DNA from: Streptomyces carminius
GTDB taxonomy: Bacteria > Actinomycetota > Actinomycetes > Streptomycetales > Streptomycetaceae
DNA: 64,000 nt
Direction: 5' to 3'
Assembly (NCBI RefSeq): GCF_002794255.1
Contig: NZ_PGGW01000052.1
Span: forward strand, 25,797-89,796
The position numbers and the translations under genes are program-made. Of the stretch, positions 15,635 to 24,155 are shown piece after piece. Numbering within the stretch: the first letter of the stretch is position 1; every line of letters starts with the position of its first letter. Under the pieces are notes generated by a model. It was not told the origin of the DNA and ran no database searches. It saw only the letters and a list, made by a program, of their open reading frames with translations.

Positions 15635-16628
15635 ACGCGGCCTTGGGCTCCCAGCGCATGCCGGAACAGGTCCCGCCGCGGCGGCCGTCGCGGACCCGGA
15701 CGATGCCGGGGCTGGCGAGGTCGAGGTCGTCGCGGGGGTCGCCGTCGGGGCGGTGGGGGAAGTTGTCGAGTGCGAAGAGGAACACGAAGGCGCCGTCGAC
15801 GCCGCAGGCGTCGAAGATCTCCAGCAGCTCGCGGAGGTAGGCGGCCTGGCCGGCCTCGTCGCGGACGAACTCGCCGTTCAGCCGGATCGGTGCACCGGTC
15901 CCCCTGTCGTACTCGGCGATCTCCATGAAGCGCGCGCCCAGCTCGCCGGCGCCGCGGTAGGCGGCTGTGCCGAACTCGGTGACGGCGACCGGCTTCCCCT
16001 GCGCGACGAGCTCGCGCACCCCGTCGGCGAACCGGTCGGCCACCCCGGCCGACCGGTACAGGTCCACGCCGACGAGGTCGAAGGGTGTCCAGTCGACGCG
16101 TTCGAGCGGTATGGCGGCGTAGGTGATCCTTCCGCCGAAGCGCTCGCGGACGAGGCGGACGGCCTCGGTGAGGAAGCCGTTGACGCGCGCGCTGAGCTCA
16201 CCCACCCGCGCGGGCAGGTCGTCCCGCCGGTCCAGCAGCAGCCGGAGCCGGTCCTCCTGGGTGCCACCGGGCAGGAACCCCTCGTTCATCAGGCTCACCT
16301 CGGCGCCGGTGACGAACACGACCTCGGCTCCCCGCCGCCGCAGCCGCTCCGCGCGTACGGCGCAGTCGGCGAACAGGTCGAGCATCTCCCCGCCGGTCAG
16401 TTCCAGGGGATAGGGCGAGAACCAGACCTCCAGGCCGAGGTCGGCGGCGTGGGCCGCGGCCGCCTCCAGCCGCTCCGGATCGCCGCCGATGACGCGGACG
16501 GCGGTGCAGTGCAGATCGTCGCGGATGACGCCCAGCTCGCGTCTGACCACGTCCGGGTCGAAGCGCTCCCGGGAGACCACTCCTCCGCGGACGAAACCGG
16601 TGTCGTAGCTGATGCCCTTGGCCCGCAT
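15603..16628 (-). CDS. TIM-barrel, glycoside hydrolase-like hypothetical protein
   Basis: 341 residues beginning MRAKGISYDTGFV. Alternating strand/helix pattern with acidic residues at strand ends (LEVWFSPYPLE; VVFVTGAEVS; FDLVGVDLYRS; PVAVTEFGTAAY; GAFVFLFALDNF) points to a (beta/alpha)8 barrel of glycoside hydrolase type, with possible catalytic acids in TGAE and VTEFG. No signal peptide, so it acts in the cytoplasm. Divergent from a TetR gene with a strong operator between them, so probably induced by a small molecule. Similar Streptomyces proteins carry loose names such as abortive-infection protein; I see no evidence for that. Confidence 0.7.
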   Translation of the reverse strand: MRAKGISYDTGFVRGGVVSRERFDPDVVRRELGVIRDDLHCTAVRVIGGDPERLEAAAAHAADLGLEVWFSPYPLELTGGEMLDLFADCAVRAERLRRRGAEVVFVTGAEVSLMNEGFLPGGTQEDRLRLLLDRRDDLPARVGELSARVNGFLTEAVRLVRERFGGRITYAAIPLERVDWTPFDLVGVDLYRSAGVADRFADGVRELVAQGKPVAVTEFGTAAYRGAGELGARFMEIAEYDRGTGAPIRLNGEFVRDEAGQAAYLRELLEIFDACGVDGAFVFLFALDNFPHRPDGDPRDDLDLASPGIVRVRDGRRGGTCSGMRWEPKAAFTALADFYRA

Positions 16629-16677
16629 GTCCCTGGTCCTTCCTGGCGGCTGCTGTGTGGACCTGACACTAAGCGCA

Positions 16678-16715
16678 AAAAATGCGTGTACGCAAGTTTG
16701 CGTATACGCATTTTT
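16678..16715. promoter_or_regulatory. TetR operator: two tandem TGCGTRTACGCA palindromes
   Basis: An 18-bp inverted repeat with one mismatch and a 2-nt centre, flanked by an A run on the left and a T run on the right. Inside are two 12-bp palindromes (16683-16694 and 16699-16710), one perfect and one with a single mismatch, 16 nt apart. It sits between the TIM-barrel gene and the divergent TetR gene. Confidence 0.88.
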
Positions 16716-16732
16716 GTTGGGATGCTGGGGAC

Positions 16733-17383
16733 GTGACGACACGAGGAAGCGGGCTGCGCGAGCGGAAGAAGCAGGCCACCCGGGAGGCACTGCGCGCGGC
16801 GGCACTGCGGTTGGCCCTGGAGCGCGGGCCGGACAACGTACGTGTCGACGACATCGCGCAGGCCGCCGGGGTCTCGCCCCGCACCTACAACAACTACTTC
16901 TCCAGCCGCGAGGAGGCGATCGTCGCCGCCGTCACCGCCGAACGGGAGTCCCGGGTGGCGGCGGTGGTTGCCGCCCGTACCGGTGCCCGTCTCGCCGACG
17001 ACGTCATCGACGCGGTCGTGGAGCAGTACACCGACCCGGGCGGCCCCGGCCGCGACGCACTGCTGCTGATCACCACCGCCCCCGCGCTGCGTGCCGCCTT
17101 CCTGGACGCCGCCACCGCGATCGAACGCCCCCTCGCGGACGTGATCGACGACCGCCTCGGTGGGACCGACCCGTACACCGCCCGCGTGCTCGCGGCGAGC
17201 GTCGCCGCCGCCGTCCGGGTGGCGCTTGAGCGGTGGCTGCGGTCGGCCGCAGCCACCCCGGCGGCCGGCGGACTCGTCGTCCCGGCCGGCTCACTGCCCG
17301 ACCTGCTCCGCTCCGCACTCGCACCGCTCGCACCCGCACTCGACGCGGCCGAGGAGCGGCTGCGGCGCGGCGAGCGCCGCTGA
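16733..17383 (+). CDS. TetR family transcriptional regulator
   Basis: 216 residues. HTH: RERKKQATREALRAAALRLALERGPDNVRVDDIAQAAGVSPRTYNNYFSSREEAI. The Asn pair in YNNYF is typical of one actinobacterial TetR subgroup. GTG 16733 is chosen; an in-frame ATG at 16682 lies inside the operator and would add 17 non-homologous residues. Likely represses itself and the divergent TIM-barrel gene. Confidence 0.92.
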   Translation: MTTRGSGLRERKKQATREALRAAALRLALERGPDNVRVDDIAQAAGVSPRTYNNYFSSREEAIVAAVTAERESRVAAVVAARTGARLADDVIDAVVEQYTDPGGPGRDALLLITTAPALRAAFLDAATAIERPLADVIDDRLGGTDPYTARVLAASVAAAVRVALERWLRSAAATPAAGGLVVPAGSLPDLLRSALAPLAPALDAAEERLRRGERR

Positions 17384-17785
17384 CGAGGGTGCGTTCACCG
17401 CTGCCCCTGCCGCTTTCCGCACGACGGGGTGGTGCCGCCCCCGTGAACGGTCGGCGGCGCCTGCGGCCGGCCGGTCGGTCCACGACCGGGACCGGACGGC
17501 CGGGATCGCCCGGCCAGGGGGGTGGTGTCCGTCCGAGGTGGTCCTGGCGTATCGGACGGGGTTGGCGGGGCGCCGGGACCGGGTCCGAGTCCGACGGCCC
17601 GGTGGTTCAGCCGGTGGGAGCCCGTCGAGGTCGTTGTCCTCGAAAGCGTTGTCCCCCGAGCGAGCTACCTGGGGTGTCCCCTCATGGGTGAAGTGCGGCA
17701 CCGGCGGTCTCTTGTTGACTTCGTGCTGTCAGCGCAGCGGTCGGACCGGCGGTCCGACCGTGCCGAACAGCAGGAGGGCAACACC
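17384..17785 (+). promoter_or_regulatory. 402-nt upstream region of the secreted peptidase with a hairpin
   Basis: No convincing gene. Near the 3' end, CGGTCGGACC (17738-17747) and GGTCCGACCG (17751-17760) form a perfect 10-bp inverted repeat with a 3-nt loop, ending 25 nt before the peptidase ATG. It may be an operator or a leader hairpin. Confidence 0.45.
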
Positions 17786-19408
17786 ATGAGAAAGACGCGC
17801 AGTTCCGGAAAGCCCGGTTTCCCCGGGAACCGCCGTTTCGCCACGGCCCTGGTGGTCTCGACGCTGGCCGGAACCGGGCTGGCCGCCTGCGGCGGGCAGG
17901 ACGACCTGGGTCTCCGGAGCGCCGAGAACGCCGAGGGCACGCCGCGGGCCCAGGCAGCCGAGCGGACCGCGGACCACGCCAAGATCACCTGGGGCACGTG
18001 CCCGGAGCCGGCCGGGGAAGCGAGCCGGAATCCCCGCCTGACCTGCGGGACGATGAAGGTCCCGCTGAACTACCGCGATCCGGACGGCACGAAGATCGAT
18101 GTGGCGGTCTCGCGGCTGGCCACGGCCAAACCCGGGAAGAGGCGCGGCGTCCTGCTGCTGAACCCCGGCGGACCGGCCGTGGGCGGTCTCGGCATGCCCG
18201 CGACCATGGCGCCCACGCTGCCGAAGTCCGTGCTGAACAGCTACGACCTGATCGGCTTCGACCCGCGCGGCGTCGCGCACAGCACTCCGCAGAGCTGCGG
18301 TCTCCAGGACCCCAGCGTGCCCGGGCTCTTCCCCTATCCCGCCGCGGACGGCTCGATCACCCAGAACGTGGCCGCCGCCAAGGCCGACGCCGAGAAGTGC
18401 GCCGACACGGCGGGCGACGACCTGCGGCACTTCACCACCGCCAACACCGCCCGCGACATGGACCGCATCCGCCAGGCGCTCGGCGAGCGGAAGATCTCCT
18501 ACTGGGGCCAGTCCTACGGCACCTACCTCGGCGCCGTCTACAGGTCCCTCTTCCAGGACCGGACCGACCGGATGATCCTGGAAGGCAACATCGACCCCAC
18601 CAAGGCGTGGGCCGACCAACTGGCCACCTGGGGCAAGGGCATGGCCGACCGGTTCCCCGACGCGGCCGCCGTCGCCGCGGCCCAGGACGGCACCCTCGGG
18701 CTGGGCGACAGCGTCGAGCAGGTGACCCGGAGCTACCTCACCCTCGCCGATCGGCTCGACCGCGAGCCCGTCCCCGTGCCGGGCGCGTCCCTGTCACTGG
18801 ACGGACCGCTGCTCCGGAGCATCACCTACGGCATGCTTCAGCGCAACGAGACGCTCCCACCGCTGGTCGGTTTCTGGAAAGCCGCCGCCGCCCTGGCCGA
18901 CGGCAGTGCCACCGACGCCGACAAGGAAGTTCTCCAGCAGATCCTCGCCGGCACCCCGCGGGCCCCGGGCGTCCCCGCGGACAACCAGGCCACCATGTTC
19001 CTGGCTCTCCTCTGCGGCGACGCCGAATGGTCCCAGGACACCGACGGCTACGCCGCCCGCACCGCCGCCGACCGCAAGGCGTGGCCCCTCACCGCGGGAA
19101 TGCCGGCCAACATCTGGGCGTGCGCCTACTGGAAGAAGCCGGTCGAGCAGCCCGTCACCGTGACCGGCGAAGGCCCGCGCAACACCCTGATCCTCCAGAA
19201 CCGCCGGGACAACGCCACTCCGTGGGAGGGCGGCACAGGGCTGCACAAGGCCCTCGGCGACGGTTCCGCCTTCGTCGGCGTGGACAACGGCGGGCACTAC
19301 GTCTACAACGCGGGCTCCGCCTGCGCCGACAAGGCGACCGTCGGCTTCCTGACCACCGGCCACCTGCCGCGCAAGGACGTCTACTGCACCGACGTCAAGC
19401 GGAAGTGA
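17786..19408 (+). CDS. Secreted alpha/beta-hydrolase lipoprotein (tripeptidyl aminopeptidase-like)
   Basis: 540 residues. The N-terminus has Arg/Lys, a hydrophobic stretch and a lipobox (GTGLAAC) at about residues 30-36, so it should be a membrane-anchored lipoprotein. The alpha/beta hydrolase core has the nucleophile elbow GQSYGTYLG (Ser about 244), an NRRDNATPWEGG stretch with the likely acid, and DNGGHYVYN with the catalytic His. The C-terminal TAP-like cap (EPVTVTGEGPRNTLIL) matches Streptomyces tripeptidyl aminopeptidases Tap/SlpD/SlpE, which remove N-terminal tripeptides from secreted proteins. AGGAGG ends about 9 nt before the ATG at 17786. Confidence 0.9.
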   Translation: MRKTRSSGKPGFPGNRRFATALVVSTLAGTGLAACGGQDDLGLRSAENAEGTPRAQAAERTADHAKITWGTCPEPAGEASRNPRLTCGTMKVPLNYRDPDGTKIDVAVSRLATAKPGKRRGVLLLNPGGPAVGGLGMPATMAPTLPKSVLNSYDLIGFDPRGVAHSTPQSCGLQDPSVPGLFPYPAADGSITQNVAAAKADAEKCADTAGDDLRHFTTANTARDMDRIRQALGERKISYWGQSYGTYLGAVYRSLFQDRTDRMILEGNIDPTKAWADQLATWGKGMADRFPDAAAVAAAQDGTLGLGDSVEQVTRSYLTLADRLDREPVPVPGASLSLDGPLLRSITYGMLQRNETLPPLVGFWKAAAALADGSATDADKEVLQQILAGTPRAPGVPADNQATMFLALLCGDAEWSQDTDGYAARTAADRKAWPLTAGMPANIWACAYWKKPVEQPVTVTGEGPRNTLILQNRRDNATPWEGGTGLHKALGDGSAFVGVDNGGHYVYNAGSACADKATVGFLTTGHLPRKDVYCTDVKRK

Positions 19409-19604
19409 GCTTCCCCGTTGTGCGGGAGGTGACCGGGCGTGGCCGGCCGAACGGCACCTTCCCGCCCTCCTGGCACCCGCTACTGAGGGGCCCGAGGCTC
19501 ACCTCAGTGTCCAGTCCTGGTGGAATCCGGTGGCCGGTCCTGCCAACAACAGCTTGTCGCAGCTCGATCCGGACGCGGCCAGTCTGCGTCATCGACGGAC
19601 TCCA

Positions 19605-19676
19605 GTGGAGCCGCACCGCCGGTCGGCCTGGTGCCGGGACCCGCACACCGGCCGCGTCCCGGCGAAGGGAGGCTGA
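19605..19676 (+). pseudogene. C-terminal remnant of an imiditide-type methyltransferase
   Basis: 24 codons ending in a stop encode VEPHRRSAWCRDPHTGRVPA then KGG, closely matching the C-terminus of the intact enzyme at 14432-15634 (VEPHHQHVWCRDPHTGRVPV). Nothing upstream in the 303-nt gap after the peptidase restores a gene. A second relic, beyond the one at 14050, on the other side of the intact gene. The remainder of 19409-19711 shows nothing I can name. Confidence 0.85.
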
Positions 19677-19711
19677 TCCGTCCACGCGGCGCGGCTGTTC
19701 CCGGGCGGGCA

Positions 19712-20380
19712 TCACCCGGGAGTGCGAGCACGGACCAGGAGGGTGCCGACATCCCCGGGGTCGGGGGCCGGGAGGACCTGGGCGTCGATGTCGGTGAAAC
19801 CGTTGCGCTTGAGCAGATCGGCCCACCACCCGGGGCCGTACGACCAGCGCACGACGGTCAGCTTGCGGCCGGCGAATCCGTTGCCGTACATCGGCTGGGG
19901 GCCGTGGTGGCCCTCGATGGGTTCGGCCTGGGAGAAGGCGAGGACTCCGCCCGGGATGAGGCGCCGGGCGATCAGCGGAACCAGTTCCTCGGGGTCGGTG
20001 AACCAGAGGGCACCCCAGACGGAGAAGATCGCGTCGTAGGCCGCCTCCGTGCTGCGGAGGTGGTCGCATGCCTCGGCGTGGACGAAGGTCAGCCCGGGTG
20101 TGCCGCCCCACCAGCGGCGGGCACGGGCGATCTGGACGGTGGAGAAGTCCAGGGCCGTCACCGCCACACCGGTACGGGCGAGGTGGACGGCCTCCCTGCC
20201 CTCGGCGCAGCCGAGCTCCAGCGCGGTACGCGGGCTGCCCAGGAACTCGGCCCCCGGCCCATGGCCGTCGTACTGGGTCCAGGCGAACCCGTCGACCTCA
20301 GGAGTCGGCTGTTCGCCCTCACCCCGGTACGGCTTGTAGGTGTCCCAGTACTCGGAAAGGCTGGTCGACGCGCGGGGCAC
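19712..20380 (-). CDS. Class I SAM-dependent methyltransferase
   Basis: 222 residues. Motif I ALELGCAEGREAVHLARTG near residues 53-71 with the acidic loop TALDFSTVQIARAR, then DAIFSVWGALWFTDPEEL and LIPGGVLAFSQ, the Methyltransf_11/25 pattern. GTG start with GGAGGAAG 4 nt upstream. The substrate is unknown; Trp-rich segments (WARRWWGG, WSYGPGWWADLL) suggest a hydrophobic or sugar substrate. Confidence 0.88.
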   Translation of the reverse strand: MPRASTSLSEYWDTYKPYRGEGEQPTPEVDGFAWTQYDGHGPGAEFLGSPRTALELGCAEGREAVHLARTGVAVTALDFSTVQIARARRWWGGTPGLTFVHAEACDHLRSTEAAYDAIFSVWGALWFTDPEELVPLIARRLIPGGVLAFSQAEPIEGHHGPQPMYGNGFAGRKLTVVRWSYGPGWWADLLKRNGFTDIDAQVLPAPDPGDVGTLLVRARTPG

Positions 20381-20488
20381 GGGCTTCCTCCGGGGTGTCC
20401 GAGGGGCTGGACACCGTATCCGCGCGCCCGGGCGCCCACGGCTTGACCGTGCGTTTTCATCCGTGCGAGTGACGACAGCGCGCTTCGG

Positions 20489-20671
20489 TCAGGCGGGTAT
20501 GTCGAACTCGTTGCCCTTGGCGCCGTCGATGGAGCACTCCCAGATGTGGCGGATGACGACAAGGGCGGGGCGCTCGGGCTCTTGCTGCCTCGACCAGGGT
20601 GCGTCCTGACGCATCGACGAGTAGGAGGCGGCGGAGAACTCCCGCACGCGTACATGCGGGCCGGTGATCAC
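20489..20671 (-). pseudogene. Decayed DUF397 gene copy
   Basis: The last 23 codons (VVIRHIWECSIDGAKGNEFD then IPA) match the C-terminus of the intact DUF397 gene at 21632-21847, and about 70 nt of DNA (20488-20558 against 21631-21701) match with only a few changes. The 5' part is diverged and lacks the WRKSS-type N-terminal motif of DUF397 proteins, so the copy looks inactive. Confidence 0.8.
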
Positions 20672-20955
20672 GTCTTCACCGATGATCGCGGTGTGCGGAT
20701 GCGGTTCGGGAGCCAGCCAGGCCGGTCCTCACCGGCACGGTCGGCCTTCGGGGAGTGGGCCCTGTCGGCGGCCACGGCAGCCGGTCGGGTAGCCGGGCCA
20801 CGTCGCCGTACTCGGCTACCCGACACCGCCACCGCGCTGTGGTCACGAGATACGACAAGCTCGCCGTCCGCTACGAGGCCACTGTACCGGCCGCAATGAT
20901 CAACGGATGGATACGAGTGGCTCCGGCGTACCTGTGATCGCTAGCCTCACCAGCT

Positions 20956-21399
20956 GTGAAGCAGCGGCAGCAGAAGAAGCTCTCCCACCGCCTTTTCGAG
21001 GCAGTCCTGTCAGGTGACGCCAGGTGCGTGAAGGCCCTGCTGCGCGGTGGAGCAAGCCCGGAGAGGAGGAGCACAGACGGCACCACTCCTCTGTACCTGG
21101 CATCAGTACAGGGCGAGGCCGAAGTGGCCCGCTTGCTCATGGAGGCCGGGGCTTCCCCCGACACTGAAAGCAGCGGCCCGGGCTCGGAGGGCACACCGCT
21201 GTGCGCGGCTGCTTGCTGGGGACACACCGCAACGGTCCGGGAACTGTTGGCGCACGGCGCCGATCCCAACCTCCGCGAAGACCAGGGCGCAGGCCGGTCG
21301 CCGCTGGACTGGGCGGACAACGGCCCCCACCCCGGCATCACCGAAATTCTCAGGGCGGCAGGAGCGCACTCGACAACAGAAGCTCCCCCGGCTCCGTAG
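20956..21399 (+). CDS. Ankyrin-repeat protein
   Basis: 147 residues with three to four ankyrin repeats: HRLFEAVLSGDARCVKALLRGGASP, TPLYLASVQGEAEVARLLMEAGASPD, TPLCAAACWGHTATVRELLAHGADPNL, SPLDWADNGPHPGITEILRAAGAH. A protein-interaction module without enzymatic motifs, probably cytoplasmic. GTG start with no Shine-Dalgarno; TAGCCT lies 8 nt upstream, so it may be translated leaderless. No partner gene is obvious. Confidence 0.88.
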   Translation: MKQRQQKKLSHRLFEAVLSGDARCVKALLRGGASPERRSTDGTTPLYLASVQGEAEVARLLMEAGASPDTESSGPGSEGTPLCAAACWGHTATVRELLAHGADPNLREDQGAGRSPLDWADNGPHPGITEILRAAGAHSTTEAPPAP

Positions 21400-21631
21400 T
21401 CGGCATGGTCTCGCACTCACTCAGGACGAATCCTGCCCGCCACCGGGGTGCTTGGTGCAGAGGACGACGCCCAGCACCTCACTGGTACTGCTGTGGATCA
21501 TGTCCTGACAGGCGTGTCGAGTTCGGCCCACCAGCCGGTGTCCACAGGTGGGAGGCCCGTCGGCGCCTCGGCGAGCATCACGGGGGCGGTCTCGGGCTGA
21601 CCGGGGAGCCGGCCCCCGTGGTGCTCCGTGG

Positions 21632-21847
21632 TCAGGCGGGTATGTCGAACTCGTTGCCCTTGGCGCCGTCGATGAAGCACTCCCAGACGTGTCGGGTGAC
21701 GACGAAGGGCGGGTTGTCCGGGTCCTCGTTGTCGCGGAGCGCGACCCGGTCACCGGGCAGGAAGGCCACCTCCAGGCAGCCGTTGGTGCTCTCGCTCACG
21801 CTGGCCTTCCGCCACTGAACGTTGCCGAGATCCGGTGTGTCGGTCAT
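21632..21847 (-). CDS. DUF397 domain-containing protein
   Basis: 71 residues: VQWRKASVSESTNGCLEVAF, then VALRDNEDPDNPPFVVTRHVWECFIDGAKG, the DUF397 pattern. DUF397 proteins are encoded directly after XRE/DUF5753 regulators throughout Streptomyces and act with them in developmental or antibiotic control, as in the BldB/WhiJ-type families. The start is 3 nt after the stop of the upstream XRE gene. Confidence 0.92.
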   Translation of the reverse strand: MTDTPDLGNVQWRKASVSESTNGCLEVAFLPGDRVALRDNEDPDNPPFVVTRHVWECFIDGAKGNEFDIPA

Positions 21848-21850
21848 GGG

Positions 21851-22711
21851 TTACAACTCCTCCAGTAGGGTCTCCAGGAACTGCGCCGACTCTTCCTCGT
21901 CGAGCGCCATGCCGCGCAGGCGGCCGAAGTCGGCGTCGAAGCGCCGGATGTCGTGCGGCTTCTGCATGTAGAGGTTCCCACCCGGGGTGTCCAGGTAGAC
22001 CACCACGGGCTCCGCCGGGTCCGGGAAGTCCAGGATGGTGAAGGAACCGTGCAGGGCGGCATGCGCGCCCTTGCTGAACGGGAGGACCTGCAGCGTGACG
22101 TTCGGCACCTCCCGGGCGTAGTGGGCCAGGTACTGGAGCTGCGCTCGCATCACCTCGCGGCCACCGACGAACCGGCGCAGGCACGCCTCGTCGAGGACGG
22201 CGTTGAGCTCCAGCGGGTGCGGCTTACGGGTCAGGGCTTCCTGCCGGTGGGAGTGGAACGCGACAAGGGTGTCGATCTCGCTGTTCTGCGCGGTGGGGCG
22301 CCCCGCACGATGGATGGCACGCGAGTAGTCCTCGGTCCGCAGCAGGCTGTGGACCATGGCCAGTGTGTACACCCGCAGTGTGGCCGCGTCGGCTTCCAGC
22401 CCGATGTAAGTGGCGAGGTTGGGCGGCAGAGCGTCCTCGTAGACGGTCCACCATCCCTGTTCGGGACCGTCCTGGAACAGGTTCAGCAGCAGCTCGCGCT
22501 GTTCCTTCGACGCCTCGTAGGCGTCGAGGAGTCCCCGCAACTCGATGAGCTGGAGCTTGCGGCCGCCGTTCTCGATCCGGCTGATGGTGGAGTCGGACCG
22601 GTCGATGGCCTTGCCCGCTTGTTCGATCGTCATTCGTGAATCTTCACGAAGGCGGCGTAGCTCTCTGCCAAGACGCCTCATGCGTACCACGGGACCGTGG
22701 GATCGCTTCAT
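21851..22711 (-). CDS. XRE-family regulator with DUF5753 domain
   Basis: 286 residues. The N-terminal HTH (RLGRELRRLREDSRMTIEQAGKAIDRSDSTISRIENGGRKL) is followed by a DUF5753 effector domain (YIGLEADAATLRVYTLAMVHSLLRTEDYSRA ... LRGMALDEEESAQFLETLLEEL). A WhiJ-like regulator paired with the DUF397 gene downstream. ATG 22711 has GGAGGAG 8 nt upstream; the frame is open further but without family similarity. The palindrome at 22824-22861 may be its operator. Confidence 0.93.
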   Translation of the reverse strand: MKRSHGPVVRMRRLGRELRRLREDSRMTIEQAGKAIDRSDSTISRIENGGRKLQLIELRGLLDAYEASKEQRELLLNLFQDGPEQGWWTVYEDALPPNLATYIGLEADAATLRVYTLAMVHSLLRTEDYSRAIHRAGRPTAQNSEIDTLVAFHSHRQEALTRKPHPLELNAVLDEACLRRFVGGREVMRAQLQYLAHYAREVPNVTLQVLPFSKGAHAALHGSFTILDFPDPAEPVVVYLDTPGGNLYMQKPHDIRRFDADFGRLRGMALDEEESAQFLETLLEEL

Positions 22712-22823
22712 TTGGCGGCCTCCTCCCCTGCTTCTACTGAGGGTCATCCTGCCTCACTCTGAGGCATGGAGGTAATCGACGTTTTCATCCGCTCCATCCC
22801 GGTTCTTCACCTGGCGAAGGTTG

Positions 22824-22861
22824 CTGAATCTTCTGACAGAAGTTGCAGACAGAAGATTCAG
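22824..22861. promoter_or_regulatory. 12-bp inverted repeat in the XRE / primase-like divergent region
   Basis: CTGAATCTTCTG (22824-22835) and CAGAAGATTCAG (22850-22861) are perfect complements around a 14-nt spacer. The spacer repeats CAGAAG, so a second overlapping palindrome (CTTCTG-A-CAGAAG) also exists. The region is AT-rich for this genome. Confidence 0.7.
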
Positions 22862-22951
22862 GCGTCATTCTAGAGGCATCCGCTACGCCGGGTAGCCATC
22901 TGGTCGCTCATCGCTTACTGGTTCGATTCGCCTGATGGTCGGGAGCACGTC

Positions 22952-23605
22952 ATGCAGCACTCAGCACGTCACACCGCCCAGCGCCCGGGGGCGGCCCCGG
23001 ACCGGGTGCTGCTGTCGCCGCGCGGTGCCGCGCGGCGGGAGCGGGTCGAGCAGGCGCGCCGCTGGGCGCACCGGTACGCCGGGCTCGGGTGGGCGGTGAC
23101 GCCCGCCTGCACGGGGCGCCACGCGTGGTGCTTCGCCCCGGACCGGCACCCGGCCACGCCCCGGTGGGCGCGGGAGGCGACGGCGGACCCGGCGGCGCTG
23201 GACCGGCTGTGGGACGCCCGCCCCTCGTACGGCGTGATCGCCGCCACCGGGCCCGGGCGGGGCATGGCCGCCCTGTGCGCCGACGGCCTCCGGTGGCCGT
23301 ACGTGCTCGCAGTCCTCGCCGCCGCCGGGATCGCGGCACCGGTCATGCGGCTGGCCGCCCCGCACGGCGAGGGACCCGAGCGGCTGTACGTGCTCACGGA
23401 CGAGGAGCCGCCGCCCGTCCCCGCCGGGGAACGGGCGGGCCGGGTCACCGCGCACCCGCCGCACCGCCCGCTGCCGCTGCCCGCCGCCGACGGCGCCGGG
23501 CACGCCCGGTGGGTCGCGCCGCCGACCGGGCACCCCCTGCCGGCGGCACGCCAGGTGCTCGACGTACTCGGCGCGCTCGGCGCGCTCACCACCCTCCACC
23601 CCTGA
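22952..23605 (+). CDS. Bifunctional DNA primase/polymerase N-domain-like protein
   Basis: 217 residues resembling the N-terminal half of prim-pol domains: ARRWAHRYAGLGWAVTPACTGRHAW, ATADPAALDRLWDARPSYGVIAATG. Catalytic prim-pols continue with a GLxVLDLD acidic motif; here the equivalent is GMAALCADG with only one Asp, so primase activity is doubtful. Streptomyces carry several such short proteins next to ATPase-domain regulators, as here. Start ATG 22952; RBS weak. Confidence 0.65.
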   Translation: MQHSARHTAQRPGAAPDRVLLSPRGAARRERVEQARRWAHRYAGLGWAVTPACTGRHAWCFAPDRHPATPRWAREATADPAALDRLWDARPSYGVIAATGPGRGMAALCADGLRWPYVLAVLAAAGIAAPVMRLAAPHGEGPERLYVLTDEEPPPVPAGERAGRVTAHPPHRPLPLPAADGAGHARWVAPPTGHPLPAARQVLDVLGALGALTTLHP

Positions 23606-23624
23606 ACGGAAGGACCCCAGGCCC

Positions 23625-24155
23625 ATGACCCCACACTCACCCCTCGTCCCCGGGCTGCGGCCCGTGCCGCCCGCCCGTCCCCGCCGCGGTGAGCGCGGCC
23701 GGTGGACGACCACCGCCGTCGACGGGCGCTCGGAACTGAGTCCCCGGCGGGCCCGCGAGTACGTGCGCCGGGTCTGCGGGCGGTGGCGGGTGCCCGCCGC
23801 GCAGGCCGAGAACGCCGTGCTGATCGTCTCGGAGCTGGTCACCAACGCCGTGGTGCACGGCGTTGGTGACCGCGTCACGGTCGTGGTGACGCTGACCGGC
23901 CGGGACCGGCTGACGGTCAGCGTCACCGACCGGGGCCCGGAGGCCGGGGGAGAGGCGGGGGAGGACGGGTCCGGCGGTACGCCACCCCCGCCGCCGGACG
24001 AGCCCTGCCCGGCCGCCGAGGGGGGCCGGGGGCTGTGGCTGGTGTCGGTGCTGGCCACCGAGGTGGGGTGTGAACCGGTCACCGGCGTCGGCAGGGGCAC
24101 CGGCACCCGGATCTGGGCCCGTATCGACCCGCCGGAGGCGGCGTGCGGGGCGTGA
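23625..24155 (+). CDS. ATP-binding protein of the HATPase_c (RsbW/anti-sigma-like) family
   Basis: 176 residues. N-box AENAVLIVSELVTNAVVHG near residues 62-80, a VTDRGP G1 box near 103, and GGRGLWLVSVLATEVGCEP G2 box near 132, with the divergent actinobacterial GHKL fold of stand-alone anti-sigma-like ATPases. These bind and switch sigma or anti-anti-sigma factors. The gene follows the primase-like gene by 19 nt and overlaps the next gene by 4 nt, so the three form an operon. Confidence 0.88.
   Translation: MTPHSPLVPGLRPVPPARPRRGERGRWTTTAVDGRSELSPRRAREYVRRVCGRWRVPAAQAENAVLIVSELVTNAVVHGVGDRVTVVVTLTGRDRLTVSVTDRGPEAGGEAGEDGSGGTPPPPPDEPCPAAEGGRGLWLVSVLATEVGCEPVTGVGRGTGTRIWARIDPPEAACGA

Noticed and set aside
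16682..17383. ATG at 16682 as start of the second TetR gene
   Set aside because: It lies within the operator palindrome and adds residues that do not align with TetR proteins; GTG 16733 fits better.
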